Positions 1-13,948 of a stretch of DNA of 37,797 bases are shown one piece after another. The position numbers were made by a program, and so were the translations under genes. Source of the DNA: Palsa-892 sp035555855 (lineage in GTDB: Bacteria > Pseudomonadota > Alphaproteobacteria > Rhizobiales > Xanthobacteraceae). Under the pieces are notes generated by a model. It did no database searches. It was not told where the DNA came from and was given only the letters and a program-made list of their open reading frames with translations. Within the stretch, counting starts at the first letter, position 1. The number at the start of each line of letters is the position of its first letter. The DNA is taken from NCBI GenBank assembly GCA_035555855.1, contig DATMGD010000079.1, forward strand, positions 1-37,797, written 5' to 3'.

Positions 1-771
1 CTTGCGGATGAACGCATCGGTGCGCGACAGGCTTTGCCGATAATTACGCGCGAAGGTACGCTTCTCCAGCGGACCGACGGTCGGCTCCTGGGCGTACTCC
101 AGGTTCGTGAGGATGAGGCAGTGGTCGCGGTCCATCGGGTAGAGCGTCTGCGACCCCCGCAGCGCGATGCCGGGATCGAGCGGGTACGCGCATGCGGCAT
201 CGACGGGCGGAACGGCGTGGTTATAAATTGTGACCGGGTGGTCGCTCGTGATGAATTTCACCTCGGACTCTTCTGCGGAGACAATCTCTCGCACGCCTCC
301 GGCCCAAATCGTACAATGCAACATGCGGATGCCCTGCATCTCATGCATGAGCTCGTTCTGCGTCAGCGCGGGGTATTGCGCCCTGAGCCAATCCAGACCT
401 TTTGGCGTGCGGATTTTTTGGATATCGAGGAAATCGAAAAAATCTTGGAAATGGTCGTGCCACTCGCTCATGTCCGTGCCTATGAAGGCGCGGACTGCTT
501 GCGAGCCCCTAGTATCGACATCACCGAACAAGCGCCGCTCGATCTCGTCGTTTATCGATGTCCCGAAGAACGTTGAATACAAATCCGTCTGAAAGAACGC
601 CCTTGATGTGGGCGTGTCATTCCAAGCACCGTTTTTGGTGATCACTCGGCCATCGGGGAGGCTTATCTGCCCCGGGGTCATGTCGACATAAGCAATCGAC
701 TTCCGCCCGGGCTCGAAGAAGCCCTCCTGATACCATTGCGGGACGTAGTGGTTATCTCTCGTGACCGACAT
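1..771 (-). CDS. DUF4238-type protein, C-terminus cut by the window edge
   Basis: An open frame of 257 codons runs from an ATG at 771 down to base 1 with no stop, so the gene is partial at its 3' end. The N-terminus reads MSVTRDNHYVPQWYQEGF. This HYVP-x-x-Y-x-x-x-F opening, together with a later ITSDHPVTIYN segment near residue 190, is the hallmark I associate with DUF4238 (PF14022), a family of unknown function. There is no signal peptide or membrane segment, so it is probably cytoplasmic. No clear ribosome binding site precedes the ATG. It lies downstream of rpoD on the same strand but behind a terminator, so it should be transcribed separately. Base composition is visibly less GC-rich than in the housekeeping genes beside it, which suggests recent arrival. 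The family assignment is from motif memory. Confidence 0.75.
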   Translation of the reverse strand, partial: MSVTRDNHYVPQWYQEGFFEPGRKSIAYVDMTPGQISLPDGRVITKNGAWNDTPTSRAFFQTDLYSTFFGTSINDEIERRLFGDVDTRGSQAVRAFIGTDMSEWHDHFQDFFDFLDIQKIRTPKGLDWLRAQYPALTQNELMHEMQGIRMLHCTIWAGGVREIVSAEESEVKFITSDHPVTIYNHAVPPVDAACAYPLDPGIALRGSQTLYPMDRDHCLILTNLEYAQEPTVGPLEKRTFARNYRQSLSRTDAFIRK

Positions 772-888
772 CGCAGCGATTCGCTTTACATTGCGGCATC
801 AACACACTAGCCCCAGCAATCTAAAGGCAATAGCCGGGCTATGCACTCGGCTAAGTCGCGCGCCAATTGAATAACGCAGCCCCAACGG

Positions 889-918
889 AAAACGGCGGGC
901 CTTTCGACCCGCCGTTTT
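889..918 (-). terminator. Rho-independent terminator of rpoD
   Basis: A perfect 11-bp stem, AAAACGGCGGG at 889-899 and CCCGCCGTTTT at 908-918, closes an 8-base loop. It lies 137 bases past the rpoD stop and before the DUF4238 gene. The T tract is short on both strands, but the arms end in A4/T4, so it can work in either direction. Confidence 0.8.
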
Positions 919-1054
919 ATCTCTTGGCGCTGGGTCCCCGCTTTTTGCGCAAGATGCGCTTCGCGCTTATGCGCGGGGATGACCGGTGGTGTCTCTCGCG
1001 GCCCCGGTTCTGCGCAGCGGCGTGTCACGCCGCAGCGCGCCCGGGACAAGTGCG

Positions 1055-3595
<2,541 letters not shown>

Positions 3596-3748
3596 CGAAA
3601 AATCCTGTCTCTCATCTGCTGCCAGAGGGAATGCTTCGAGGGGAACGCGGGGAGCAAAAGCCCCTCTACCCTATGCGAGAAGAATCACACCCCTGGCCTA
3701 TACCGATTCGCCGTTAACCAGCCCCTACATCCCCGCCGTTCGCGCCCC

Positions 3749-5710
3749 TCACATCGTGCGGATCGCGCGGCCGGATAGCTCGCCGAACCCCTCGATGAGG
3801 GCCTCTGTTCCCTCAAGCATGGCCAGACGCTTTTTCACGTCCTGTACCCATGCAAAATTGGTGTCGTTTAGGTCGTTGCCGAGCGCCGCCTCGGCTTCGC
3901 GCAACTCCTTAGATAGCGCACGCATTTTCTGATGCAAGGTCACGATCTGTCGCCACCAGGCGGCGACGTCCTCGGGTGCCGTTTCGCTACCAATTTCCCA
4001 GTCGCCTTTGTGGGAAATGGCACGTTCCATGCGTGTCATGAGTTCTTCAGCCCCGGCATCGCGAAGCCTTGTTTTTAAAGCCTCGGCATCGCCTGCATGG
4101 CCCGAAGCGGCAGCCGCCAAAACCGCTTTTCGCATGGATTCCGCATCGTGATGGACAAAATCCAGTTCGACGAATTCCTCAGCGTGTTCCGACAGCAGCC
4201 AAGGGTGGTTCATCACCGCAAGCAAGATTAGTGCCTCGCGCGCCGGAACCGCCGAGCGGTTGCCGCGCACGATCGAGCTTGCCGCGAGCTGGGTGCTCCG
4301 TGGCATCAGTGCCATTTTCGGGCTCGGCAGGCGGCCGCCACCGCCGCGGCCGGAAAAATTGCCGCCACTACCGCCCCGGAAATTACGCGCCGGAGAATAC
4401 TGCTGCTCAAACCGGGCGCGCGGCACGAACCGTGTTTCGACGGGCGCCAAAAGTTTCGCGAGCCGCGCCTTGAGGTCGTCGCGGTAATAGCGCCGCACCG
4501 TTTCGTCCCCGATCATCCGCACGACTTCGCCAAGCCGCGCTTCGAGGGCCGCGCGGCGCTCGGGTGTATCGAGACGCGCGGCTTCGGTTTCGCGCAGCCA
4601 CAGCATTTCCGAGAGCGGCTTCGCGGCGTCGAGCACTTCGCGCATGGCTTCGGTGCCGCCCGCACGAATGAGATCGTCGGGATCCTGCCCTTCGGGAAGA
4701 AGCGCGAACAGCAGGCTCTGCCCCGGCTTCAACAGCGGCAACGCGAGTTCAGCCGCGCGATAGGCTGCGCGCTGTCCGGCCTTGTCGCCGTCGAAACACA
4801 AAATCGGCTCCGACTGCATCCGCCAGAGCAATGCAAGTTGATCCTCGGTGAGCGCAGTGCCGAGCGGCGCGACCGCGCCCGCGAAGCCCGCCGACACCAT
4901 CGCGATGACATCGACATAACCCTCGACGACGATGAGCTGTGCGTTCTTCTGCGTCGCCGCGCGCGCATTGGCGCCGTTATAAAGCAGCGAGCCCTTGTGA
5001 AAGAGCGGCGTCTCAGGAGAGTTGAGATATTTCGCCTGCACCTCGGAAGATAGCGCGCGGCCGCCGAAGCCGACGACGCGGCCCTTGAAGTCATTGATCG
5101 GAAACATCACCCGCTCGCGGAAGCGATCGTAGGGCACAGGAATGTCGTCGCCCGCGATGATGAGCCCGGCCTCGATCATGTCCTCGTTGGGGACGCCCTT
5201 GCCGCCGAGATATTCCTTGAGCGCAAAACGCTCGGCCGCCGCATAGCCGATACGAAAGCGCGCCTGCGTCTCCGGCGTCAGTTCGCGATCGGCAAGATAG
5301 CCGCGCGCCCGCGCTCCGGTGCGCGCCTGCAAATTCTCTTCAAAAAATTTCGCGGCAAGCTCCATGACATCGTAGAGCGTCTTCTTCTTTTGCTCGCGCC
5401 GTTCTTCGTCCGGTCCGGCGACGGGAATGGCAACGCCCGCCATGCTCGCTAACCGCTCCACGGCTTCCCGAAACGACACGCCCTCGGTCAGCATCAGGAA
5501 ATCGAAGATCGAGCCGTTCTTGCCCGATGAAAAATCGAACCACATGCCCTTCTGGTCGTTCACGAAGAACGACGGCGTCTTTTCCGGGTTGAACGGCGAC
5601 AGCCCGCGCCATTCGCGTCCCGCTTTCTTGAGCGGGACACGCTTGCGCACGACGTCCGACACCGGCAGCCGGGCGCGGATCTCATCGAGAAAGGACTGCG
5701 AAAAGCGCAT
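3749..5710 (-). CDS. dnaG: DNA primase DnaG with degenerate zinc finger
   Basis: This 653-residue primase makes the RNA primers for Okazaki fragments and interacts with the replicative helicase. The N-terminal CHC2-type fold is recognisable (residues 30-75, KKAGREW..PEKTPSFFVND), but the four usual zinc ligands are replaced: Cys by Ser38, His by Asn41, Cys by Asp59 and Cys by Ser62. The TOPRIM catalytic domain is intact, with VVEGYVDVIAM and LCFDGDKAGQRAA carrying the acidic residues that bind metal. The C-terminal part (from about residue 480) should be the helicase-interaction domain. The start is an ATG with no obvious Shine-Dalgarno; a strong hairpin lies 12 bases upstream. From memory, the zinc-less version recurs in other alphaproteobacterial primases, so it is probably functional rather than decayed. 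Confidence 0.96.
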   Translation of the reverse strand: MRFSQSFLDEIRARLPVSDVVRKRVPLKKAGREWRGLSPFNPEKTPSFFVNDQKGMWFDFSSGKNGSIFDFLMLTEGVSFREAVERLASMAGVAIPVAGPDEERREQKKKTLYDVMELAAKFFEENLQARTGARARGYLADRELTPETQARFRIGYAAAERFALKEYLGGKGVPNEDMIEAGLIIAGDDIPVPYDRFRERVMFPINDFKGRVVGFGGRALSSEVQAKYLNSPETPLFHKGSLLYNGANARAATQKNAQLIVVEGYVDVIAMVSAGFAGAVAPLGTALTEDQLALLWRMQSEPILCFDGDKAGQRAAYRAAELALPLLKPGQSLLFALLPEGQDPDDLIRAGGTEAMREVLDAAKPLSEMLWLRETEAARLDTPERRAALEARLGEVVRMIGDETVRRYYRDDLKARLAKLLAPVETRFVPRARFEQQYSPARNFRGGSGGNFSGRGGGGRLPSPKMALMPRSTQLAASSIVRGNRSAVPAREALILLAVMNHPWLLSEHAEEFVELDFVHHDAESMRKAVLAAAASGHAGDAEALKTRLRDAGAEELMTRMERAISHKGDWEIGSETAPEDVAAWWRQIVTLHQKMRALSKELREAEAALGNDLNDTNFAWVQDVKKRLAMLEGTEALIEGFGELSGRAIRTM

Positions 5711-5721
5711 GCGATGATTTA

Positions 5722-5743
5722 GGCGGCGGATCGCTCCGCCGCC
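5722..5743 (-). promoter_or_regulatory. Stem-loop in the dnaG leader
   Basis: A perfect 9-bp stem (GGCGGCGGA 5722-5730, TCCGCCGCC 5735-5743) with a 4-base loop lies just upstream of the dnaG start at 5710. It is not followed by a T tract on the minus strand (TAAATCATCGC then ATG), so it does not look like an ordinary terminator. It could modulate translation or mark a processing site; this is inference. Confidence 0.4.
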
Positions 5744-5857
5744 ACCTCAATTTCCCGGACACTTCTTACATTATCGAATGGGGCAGCAAGCAACCGAAAG
5801 CCCGCCTCTGCGGAACCGGGCGCCGGTGCCCGCTGTCACCGTAATTCACAGGGTATT

Positions 5858-6802
5858 TTAGCCCAGTTTCTCGATGTATTCGACCATTCGCTTGCGCATA
5901 CCCGCATCCGGCAGCCGCCCGCGCCCGGCGCCGAGATTGTCCAGCATGTGCTCTTTTTTGGTGGTGCCGGGGATCACCGCCGTCACCGCCTCGTGCGAGA
6001 TAAGGAATTTGAGGAAAAACTGGCCCCAGCTTTTGGCGTCGAATTCCGCCGCCCAGTCAGGCAGCGGCTTGCCGCGCACCAGCTTGAACAGGCTCGCACG
6101 CCCGAACGGCAGATTGCACAGCACCGCCGCGCCCGCATCCTTCGCTGCCGGCAGCACGCGCGCTTCGCATTCGCGGTCGTTGATCGAATAATTGACCTGC
6201 ACGAAGTCGGGCTTCTCGCGCGCGGCACAAGCCGCGACCGCATCGTGATCGTTGTCGAACGACGTCGTGATGCCGATGTAGCGGCAGAGCCCTTGCGCCT
6301 TCCATTCGCGATAGAGCGCGAGACTCTGGTTCGGATCGCGCACGTTGTGGAGTTGCAGAAGGTCGACCTTCGGCGTCCTGAGCAATTTTAAGGATCGCTG
6401 GAATTCGTCGACGCTCGAAGCCTTGTCGAGGACGCGCACTTTCGTCGCGATAAAAAGTTTATCGCGCAGCTTGGCTTCCGCTGCGAGATCGCCGACGACG
6501 CCTTCCGCCCTGCCGTAGCTCGACGCCGTATCGACGAGCGAGCCGCCGCCCGCGACCAATGTCTCGAGGACCTCGCGGCGCTGCGTGCGCTCAGCCGCAT
6601 CCTCGCCGATATTGAAGACGATCGCCGTGCCAAGACCGACGACCGGCAGCATCTCGCCGCCATGCGGGATTTTCTTTTTCAGGATCGCCGTGTCTTGCGC
6701 CCAGGCAGGCAGTGCGGATGAAATCGCCAGCGCGCCGGCGCCTGCGATCACATCTCGTCTCGAAGGATGGTGGCGAAAAGGATGGTAGCGAAGCTTGGGC
6801 AT
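5858..6802 (-). CDS. Tat-exported aldo/keto reductase
   Basis: The 314-residue protein has the aldo/keto reductase TIM-barrel fold and probably reduces a carbonyl substrate with NADPH. The catalytic tetrad is present: Asp91 and Tyr96 in DTASSYGRAE, Lys121 in IATKVRV, and His152 in LLQLHNVRD. The N-terminus is a twin-arginine signal (SRRDVIAGAGALAISSALP, ending ALPAWA-Q), so the enzyme should be exported folded, perhaps already carrying its nucleotide. The ATG at 6802 follows a GGGAGG Shine-Dalgarno. It is transcribed in the same direction as the VOC gene (26 bases upstream) and dnaG (148 bases downstream). Substrate unknown. Exported members of this family exist but are a minority. Confidence 0.88.
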   Translation of the reverse strand: MPKLRYHPFRHHPSRRDVIAGAGALAISSALPAWAQDTAILKKKIPHGGEMLPVVGLGTAIVFNIGEDAAERTQRREVLETLVAGGGSLVDTASSYGRAEGVVGDLAAEAKLRDKLFIATKVRVLDKASSVDEFQRSLKLLRTPKVDLLQLHNVRDPNQSLALYREWKAQGLCRYIGITTSFDNDHDAVAACAAREKPDFVQVNYSINDRECEARVLPAAKDAGAAVLCNLPFGRASLFKLVRGKPLPDWAAEFDAKSWGQFFLKFLISHEAVTAVIPGTTKKEHMLDNLGAGRGRLPDAGMRKRMVEYIEKLG

Positions 6803-6828
6803 CGGAACCTCCCGTTATGAGCGCGACT

Positions 6829-7227
6829 TCATTGCAGATTGAGTTGCCACGACACGCCAAAGCGATCGTTGACCCAGCCGAATTTGCGGCTGAACCCGTA
6901 ATCGCCGAGCGGCATGAGAGCGCTGCCACCCTCGACGAGCGCAGCGAACAGCCGGTCGAGTTCGGCTTCGCTTTCGCACTCGACGAACAGCGATTGCGAC
7001 GGCGTGAACTCGAAAGCGTGTTTCACCGGGCTGTCGAAAACGCGGATTTCCTGACCGGCGACGGAGAACACCGCCGTCTTGACCGTGCCCTCGGCACCGG
7101 CCTCGCCTTTTGCGAACGGAACGAGTTCGAGCACTTTCCCGCCGGGAAACAGCGAAACGTAAAAACGCATCGCCGCCTCGGCATCCTTGTTCTGAAACAT
7201 CAGGAACGGCCGAACGGAATGCGCCAT
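6829..7227 (-). CDS. PhnB-like VOC family protein
   Basis: This 132-residue protein matches the PhnB / '3-demethylubiquinone-9 3-methyltransferase' branch of the vicinal oxygen chelate superfamily (PF06983). Visible marks are the opening VRPFLMFQNKDAEAAMRFY, the central FEFTPSQSLFVEC strand and the closing GVSWQLNL. The methyltransferase name is historical, and most members have no proven reaction. It is cytoplasmic, with no signal peptide. An AGGAG Shine-Dalgarno precedes the ATG. It starts 9 bases after the yqeY stop, so the two genes are very probably co-transcribed. Confidence 0.85.
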   Translation of the reverse strand: MAHSVRPFLMFQNKDAEAAMRFYVSLFPGGKVLELVPFAKGEAGAEGTVKTAVFSVAGQEIRVFDSPVKHAFEFTPSQSLFVECESEAELDRLFAALVEGGSALMPLGDYGFSRKFGWVNDRFGVSWQLNLQ

Positions 7228-7236
7228 GAAAGTCTC

Positions 7237-7689
7237 CTAACCCGCGAGCAGGCCCTTCACCGCGCCGCTCGCCTTGCCGAAATCCATCTTGCCGGCATAA
7301 GCCGCCTTTAATGCGGCCATCACCTTGCCCATGTCCTTGACGCCGGAAGCGCCTTCCTTGGCGATGATGTCGGCGATCGCCGCCTTCATCTCGGCATCCG
7401 ACATCTGCGCCGGGAGAAACGCCTTGATGACCTCGATCTCGTCCTTCTCTTGCTTGGCAAGCTCGGCCCGGCCGCCTTTTTCGTAGAGTTCGACCGAGTC
7501 CTGCCGCTGCTTGATGAGCTTCTGCATGATGCCGAGAATTGCGTCGTCGTCGAGCGGGCCCTTGCCGGTGCGCGCCTCGATATCGGCATTCTTGATGGCG
7601 GCGCTCACCATGCGGAGCGTCGAAAGCTTGAGCTTGTCGCCCGATTTCATGGATTCTTTGATGGCGTCGTTGAGTTTATCGCGCAGCAC
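7237..7689 (-). CDS. yqeY: GatB/YqeY domain protein
   Basis: The 150-residue protein is a full-length stand-alone YqeY, with the characteristic MLRDKLNDAIKESMKSGDK start, a helical body and C-terminal MGKVMAALKAAYAGKMDFGKAS motif. This domain also forms the tail of the GatB subunit of the tRNA amidotransferase, where it contacts tRNA; the free-standing form is thought to affect tRNA or amino-acyl metabolism but has no firm reaction. The start is GTG at 7689 with a GAGG Shine-Dalgarno 6 bases upstream. It is divergent from carA across 60 bases, so the two promoters share that gap. The yqeY-carA neighbourhood is common in Rhizobiales. Confidence 0.93.
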   Translation of the reverse strand: MLRDKLNDAIKESMKSGDKLKLSTLRMVSAAIKNADIEARTGKGPLDDDAILGIMQKLIKQRQDSVELYEKGGRAELAKQEKDEIEVIKAFLPAQMSDAEMKAAIADIIAKEGASGVKDMGKVMAALKAAYAGKMDFGKASGAVKGLLAG

Positions 7690-7749
7690 TGTGGACCTCG
7701 CCTAATGTCGCTTTGACGCGCCGAAACGCTGGCGCTATGTAAGCCGCTC

Positions 7750-8937
7750 ATGAACATGAAACAAGCTGAGCCCGGCTGGTCGGAACCCGTCCCGACCGCG
7801 CTGTTGGTGCTGGCTGACGGCACCGTTCTCGAAGGATTCGGCCTCGGCGCCGTGGGCCAGGCGGTTGGAGAAGTCTGCTTCAACACCGCCATGACGGGCT
7901 ACGAAGAAATCCTGACCGACCCCTCCTATGCCGGCCAGATCGTCACTTTCACTTTCCCCCATATCGGCAACGTCGGCACCAACGACGAGGATATCGAGAC
8001 GGTCAACATGGCCGCCGCCCACGGCGCGCGCGGCGTGGTGTTGCATTCAGCGATCACCGATCCCTCGAACTATCGCGCGAGCCGCCATCTCGACGCATGG
8101 CTGAAAGCCCGCAACATCATCGGCCTCGGCGGCATCGACACCCGCGCGCTCACCGCGCTGATCCGCGAGAAAGGCATGCCGAATGCCGTCATCGCGCACG
8201 CGCCCGACGGCAAGTTCGATCTTGCGGCACTCAAGAAGGAAGCCGCCGCGTGGCCCGGCCTCGTCGGCATGGACCTTGTGCCAATGGTGACGACCGCCCA
8301 GCGTTACGACTGGGACGAGACGACCTGGGAATGGGGCAAGGGCTACGGCCGCGAGGAAAATCCGAAATACAATGTCGTCGCCATCGACTACGGCGTGAAG
8401 CGCAACATCCTGCGGCTCTTGGCGAGCAACGGCTGCAAGGTGACGGTGGTGCCGGCAACGACTTCCGCCGAAGACATCCTCGCCATGAAGCCGGACGGCG
8501 TCTTCCTCTCCAACGGCCCCGGCGATCCCGCCGAGACCGGCAAATATGCCGTGCCGGTGATTAAGAAGATCATCGCGTCGGGCACGCCGACTTTCGGCAT
8601 TTGTCTCGGCCATCAAATGCTTGGCCTCGCCGTCGGCGCGAAGACGATGAAGATGCATCAGGGTCATCACGGCGCGAACCATCCGGTGAAAGATCTGACG
8701 ACCGGCAAGGTCGAAATCACTTCGATGAATCACGGTTTCGCCGTCGACAGCAAAACACTGCCGAAAGACGCCGAGCAAACGCATGTCTCGCTGTTCGACG
8801 GCTCGAATGCCGGCATCCAGCTGAACGGCAAGCCGGTGTTCTCGGTGCAGTATCACCCGGAAGCGTCACCCGGCCCGCACGACTCGCGTTATCTTTTCGA
8901 GCGATTTACCGGCTTGATGGAAAAGCGCGCGCGATAA
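7750..8937 (+). CDS. carA: Carbamoyl-phosphate synthase small (glutaminase) subunit
   Basis: The 395-residue subunit hydrolyses glutamine and channels ammonia to CarB for carbamoyl phosphate, the shared precursor of arginine and pyrimidines. The N-terminal CarA domain contains FNTAMTGYEEILTDPSY. The class I glutamine amidotransferase domain carries the catalytic nucleophile Cys285 (FGICLGHQMLGLA) and the partners His369 and Glu371 (QYHPEASPGP). Length is as expected. The ATG at 7750 is taken as start; a second ATG two codons later is possible. It is not in a direct operon with carB: a minus-strand gene and a methyltransferase lie between. Confidence 0.97.
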   Translation: MNMKQAEPGWSEPVPTALLVLADGTVLEGFGLGAVGQAVGEVCFNTAMTGYEEILTDPSYAGQIVTFTFPHIGNVGTNDEDIETVNMAAAHGARGVVLHSAITDPSNYRASRHLDAWLKARNIIGLGGIDTRALTALIREKGMPNAVIAHAPDGKFDLAALKKEAAAWPGLVGMDLVPMVTTAQRYDWDETTWEWGKGYGREENPKYNVVAIDYGVKRNILRLLASNGCKVTVVPATTSAEDILAMKPDGVFLSNGPGDPAETGKYAVPVIKKIIASGTPTFGICLGHQMLGLAVGAKTMKMHQGHHGANHPVKDLTTGKVEITSMNHGFAVDSKTLPKDAEQTHVSLFDGSNAGIQLNGKPVFSVQYHPEASPGPHDSRYLFERFTGLMEKRAR

Positions 8938-8951
8938 TCCGCGCGCAATCA

Positions 8952-9515
8952 TCAAAGTCCGAAAAACCGGAACGCGCGCTTCTTGGTGCGGAAATCGCGC
9001 TGGCGGATGTCTTCCGACGGCAGCGTGTGATAGCCGAGCTTCTCGGCATCCTTGGCGAGCCGCCCTTCCATCACCTCGTTCACACTGACGATGCGGTCGT
9101 GGCACGCCGCCCAGTATTCGATCTGCGAGTTGACGGCGTAACCCGCCGGCACTGCCCCGACATTCAGCATGTGCGCGTAGAATTTCTTGCCGTCATAGAA
9201 GATGACGGCGGGTTTCTGTGTCGAGCAGAAGGCATAGCTCACCCGCACGAGGCCGAAGCTGTCGGGCGACGGCACGGCTTGCGGATCGGTACCCTTGGCG
9301 ACCGGCACGACGACCGAGCGCGACTTCACCTCGACCATCTGGCCCCGCGTCCTTTTGGCGATCTGCCGCTTGGTGACGATCTTGGTGAAGGTGCATTCGT
9401 CCTTCTGGCAACGCTCGCGCAGCAGCATCTCCGGCTGCGCCGCGAGAAGCGGCCCGGAAAAGAACGGCCCCGACAGGGCTGAAATCACGAAGGCGCTCGC
9501 CAGCTGTTTCTTCAT
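8952..9515 (-). CDS. Secreted protein of unknown function
   Basis: The 187-residue protein begins MKKQLASAFVISALSG and has a Sec signal ending near LLAAQ-P, so it should be periplasmic. The mature part has Cys pairs (RCQKDEC, FCSTQ, AACHD) that could form disulfides, plus YDGKKFYAH and YWAACHD segments. I do not recognise the family. The upstream ATG of the longer frame (9662) is rejected because the signal peptide begins at 9515 and the intervening residues look non-coding. It is convergent with carA (14 bases apart) and divergent from the methyltransferase gene. Confidence 0.75.
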   Translation of the reverse strand: MKKQLASAFVISALSGPFFSGPLLAAQPEMLLRERCQKDECTFTKIVTKRQIAKRTRGQMVEVKSRSVVVPVAKGTDPQAVPSPDSFGLVRVSYAFCSTQKPAVIFYDGKKFYAHMLNVGAVPAGYAVNSQIEYWAACHDRIVSVNEVMEGRLAKDAEKLGYHTLPSEDIRQRDFRTKKRAFRFFGL

Positions 9516-9621
9516 TGCAGGTCCCTTGCGACAGCCATTATAGCACGAAGCCCGCACGCCGCACGGCGTGGCAAATGCCGTCACCGCATGGCAATCTCGC
9601 GGCGCGCAAAGGAGAAAGCTC

Positions 9622-10326
9622 TTGGCAAAAGAGACCGACAACTGGGTCAGCTTCTGGGACACCGATCACCCGATCTACGTCAATGCACGCCATTTCGACG
9701 TCCATTACCGCGCGATTGCCGACGATATCGTGGCGCTGATCCCATCTCCAACGGCTCATGTTCTTGATCATGGCTGCGGCGAGGCACTCCACGCCGACGA
9801 AATCGCCGCGCGTTGCGGAGAGCTCCTGCTGTGTGAAGCCGCGCCCACGGTGCGGACGCGCGTCGCCGAGCGATTCAAGAGCGAGCCAAAGATACACGCG
9901 CTCTCGCCGGAGAAGGTCGACAAGCTGCCGGACGCTTCGCTCGATCTCATCGTCGCCAATTCGCTCTTGCAGTATCTCAAGCGCCACGAACTCGAGACGA
10001 TGCTCGCCAACTGGAAGCGCATCTTGAAACCGGGCGGCAAACTTGTCGTCGCCGATATTCTTCCGCATCAACAGAGCATGGCGAAGGATGCGCTGTCGCT
10101 TTTGTCCTTCGCCGCGCGGAATGGTTTTTTAATTGCGGCGGTGTTCGGACTCGTGCGCACGCTGTTTTCCGACTACGGCAAGATCCGCGCGAAGCTCGGC
10201 GTCTCGCAATATTCCGAAGAAGAGATGCTTTCGATTCTGCGCGGCGCCGGTTTCAACGCCAAACGGCTCGCAAAAAATTTCGGTCATAATCAGCAACGCA
10301 TGGCCTTTGAGGCTGCAAAGCCATAA
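9622..10326 (+). CDS. Class I SAM-dependent methyltransferase
   Basis: The 234-residue protein has the Rossmann-type methyltransferase core: motif I VLDHGCGEALHADEIA binds SAM, LDLIVANSLLQYL is the motif IV region and ILKPGGKLVVADIL is the post-core strand. This is the Methyltransf_11-like arrangement; the substrate is unknown. A TTG at 9622 is chosen because AAGGAG lies 7 bases before it. An ATG 18 codons upstream (9568) is in frame but lacks a ribosome binding site and would add an unconserved-looking leader. A hydrophobic stretch (SLLSFAARNGFLIAAVFGLV) near residue 160 may contact membrane or lipid. It lies between carA and carB, and may read through towards carB unless the hairpin at 10494-10520 stops transcription. 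Confidence 0.88.
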   Translation: MAKETDNWVSFWDTDHPIYVNARHFDVHYRAIADDIVALIPSPTAHVLDHGCGEALHADEIAARCGELLLCEAAPTVRTRVAERFKSEPKIHALSPEKVDKLPDASLDLIVANSLLQYLKRHELETMLANWKRILKPGGKLVVADILPHQQSMAKDALSLLSFAARNGFLIAAVFGLVRTLFSDYGKIRAKLGVSQYSEEEMLSILRGAGFNAKRLAKNFGHNQQRMAFEAAKP

Positions 10327-10349
10327 CGCCAAGCAAAGCGTGCAGTTTC

Positions 10350-10394
10350 ATGGCTCGCGCTGGTATACGCCGATTATTTAGGCAAAAGACTTAG
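10350..10394 (+). CDS. Possible Arg-rich leader peptide of carB
   Basis: A 14-codon frame encodes MARAGIRRLFRQKT, with four Arg including a tandem pair (CGC CGA). It lies about 100 bases before a terminator-like hairpin that directly precedes carB, a gene of arginine and pyrimidine synthesis. That arrangement would fit translation-dependent attenuation sensing arginine. There is no convincing Shine-Dalgarno, and short frames arise by chance, so this is a hypothesis only. Confidence 0.25.
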   Translation: MARAGIRRLFRQKT

Positions 10395-10493
10395 TGCATC
10401 GCGAAGAGTTTCTTCTTCCTCGCCAGTCGAATCTGGTCTAGGAAACTCACTTAGCCGCAAAACGTGCGTCGGACTGTAACTCGTCACCATCGA

Positions 10494-10520
10494 GGACGCG
10501 CGCTCGCGCGCCCTTTTTTT
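10494..10520 (+). terminator. Terminator or attenuator immediately before carB
   Basis: GC-only stem (GCGCG 10498-10502 with CGCGC 10507-10511, extended by GG/CC around a two-base bulge) followed by seven T at 10514-10520. The carB ATG is only 25 bases beyond the T run. It may end the methyltransferase transcript or act as a regulated attenuator of carB. Bases CCTCG at 10418-10422 could pair with CGAGG at 10491-10495 and compete with its base. Confidence 0.7.
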
Positions 10521-10545
10521 ATGTGCAGCAATCTTTGCGAGTCAG

Positions 10546-13821
<3,276 letters not shown>

Positions 13822-13948
13822 CGAACGGCCCTTCCGGGCAGCCTGTGGCGGCATTGTTCGTAACCAAGCGCGGCGATCGCAGCGAGCCGGGAAACCGGGC
13901 GCGCGGTCAGCCGATTTTTGTGAGTCGACCACGGTTTCGGAGAGAACC

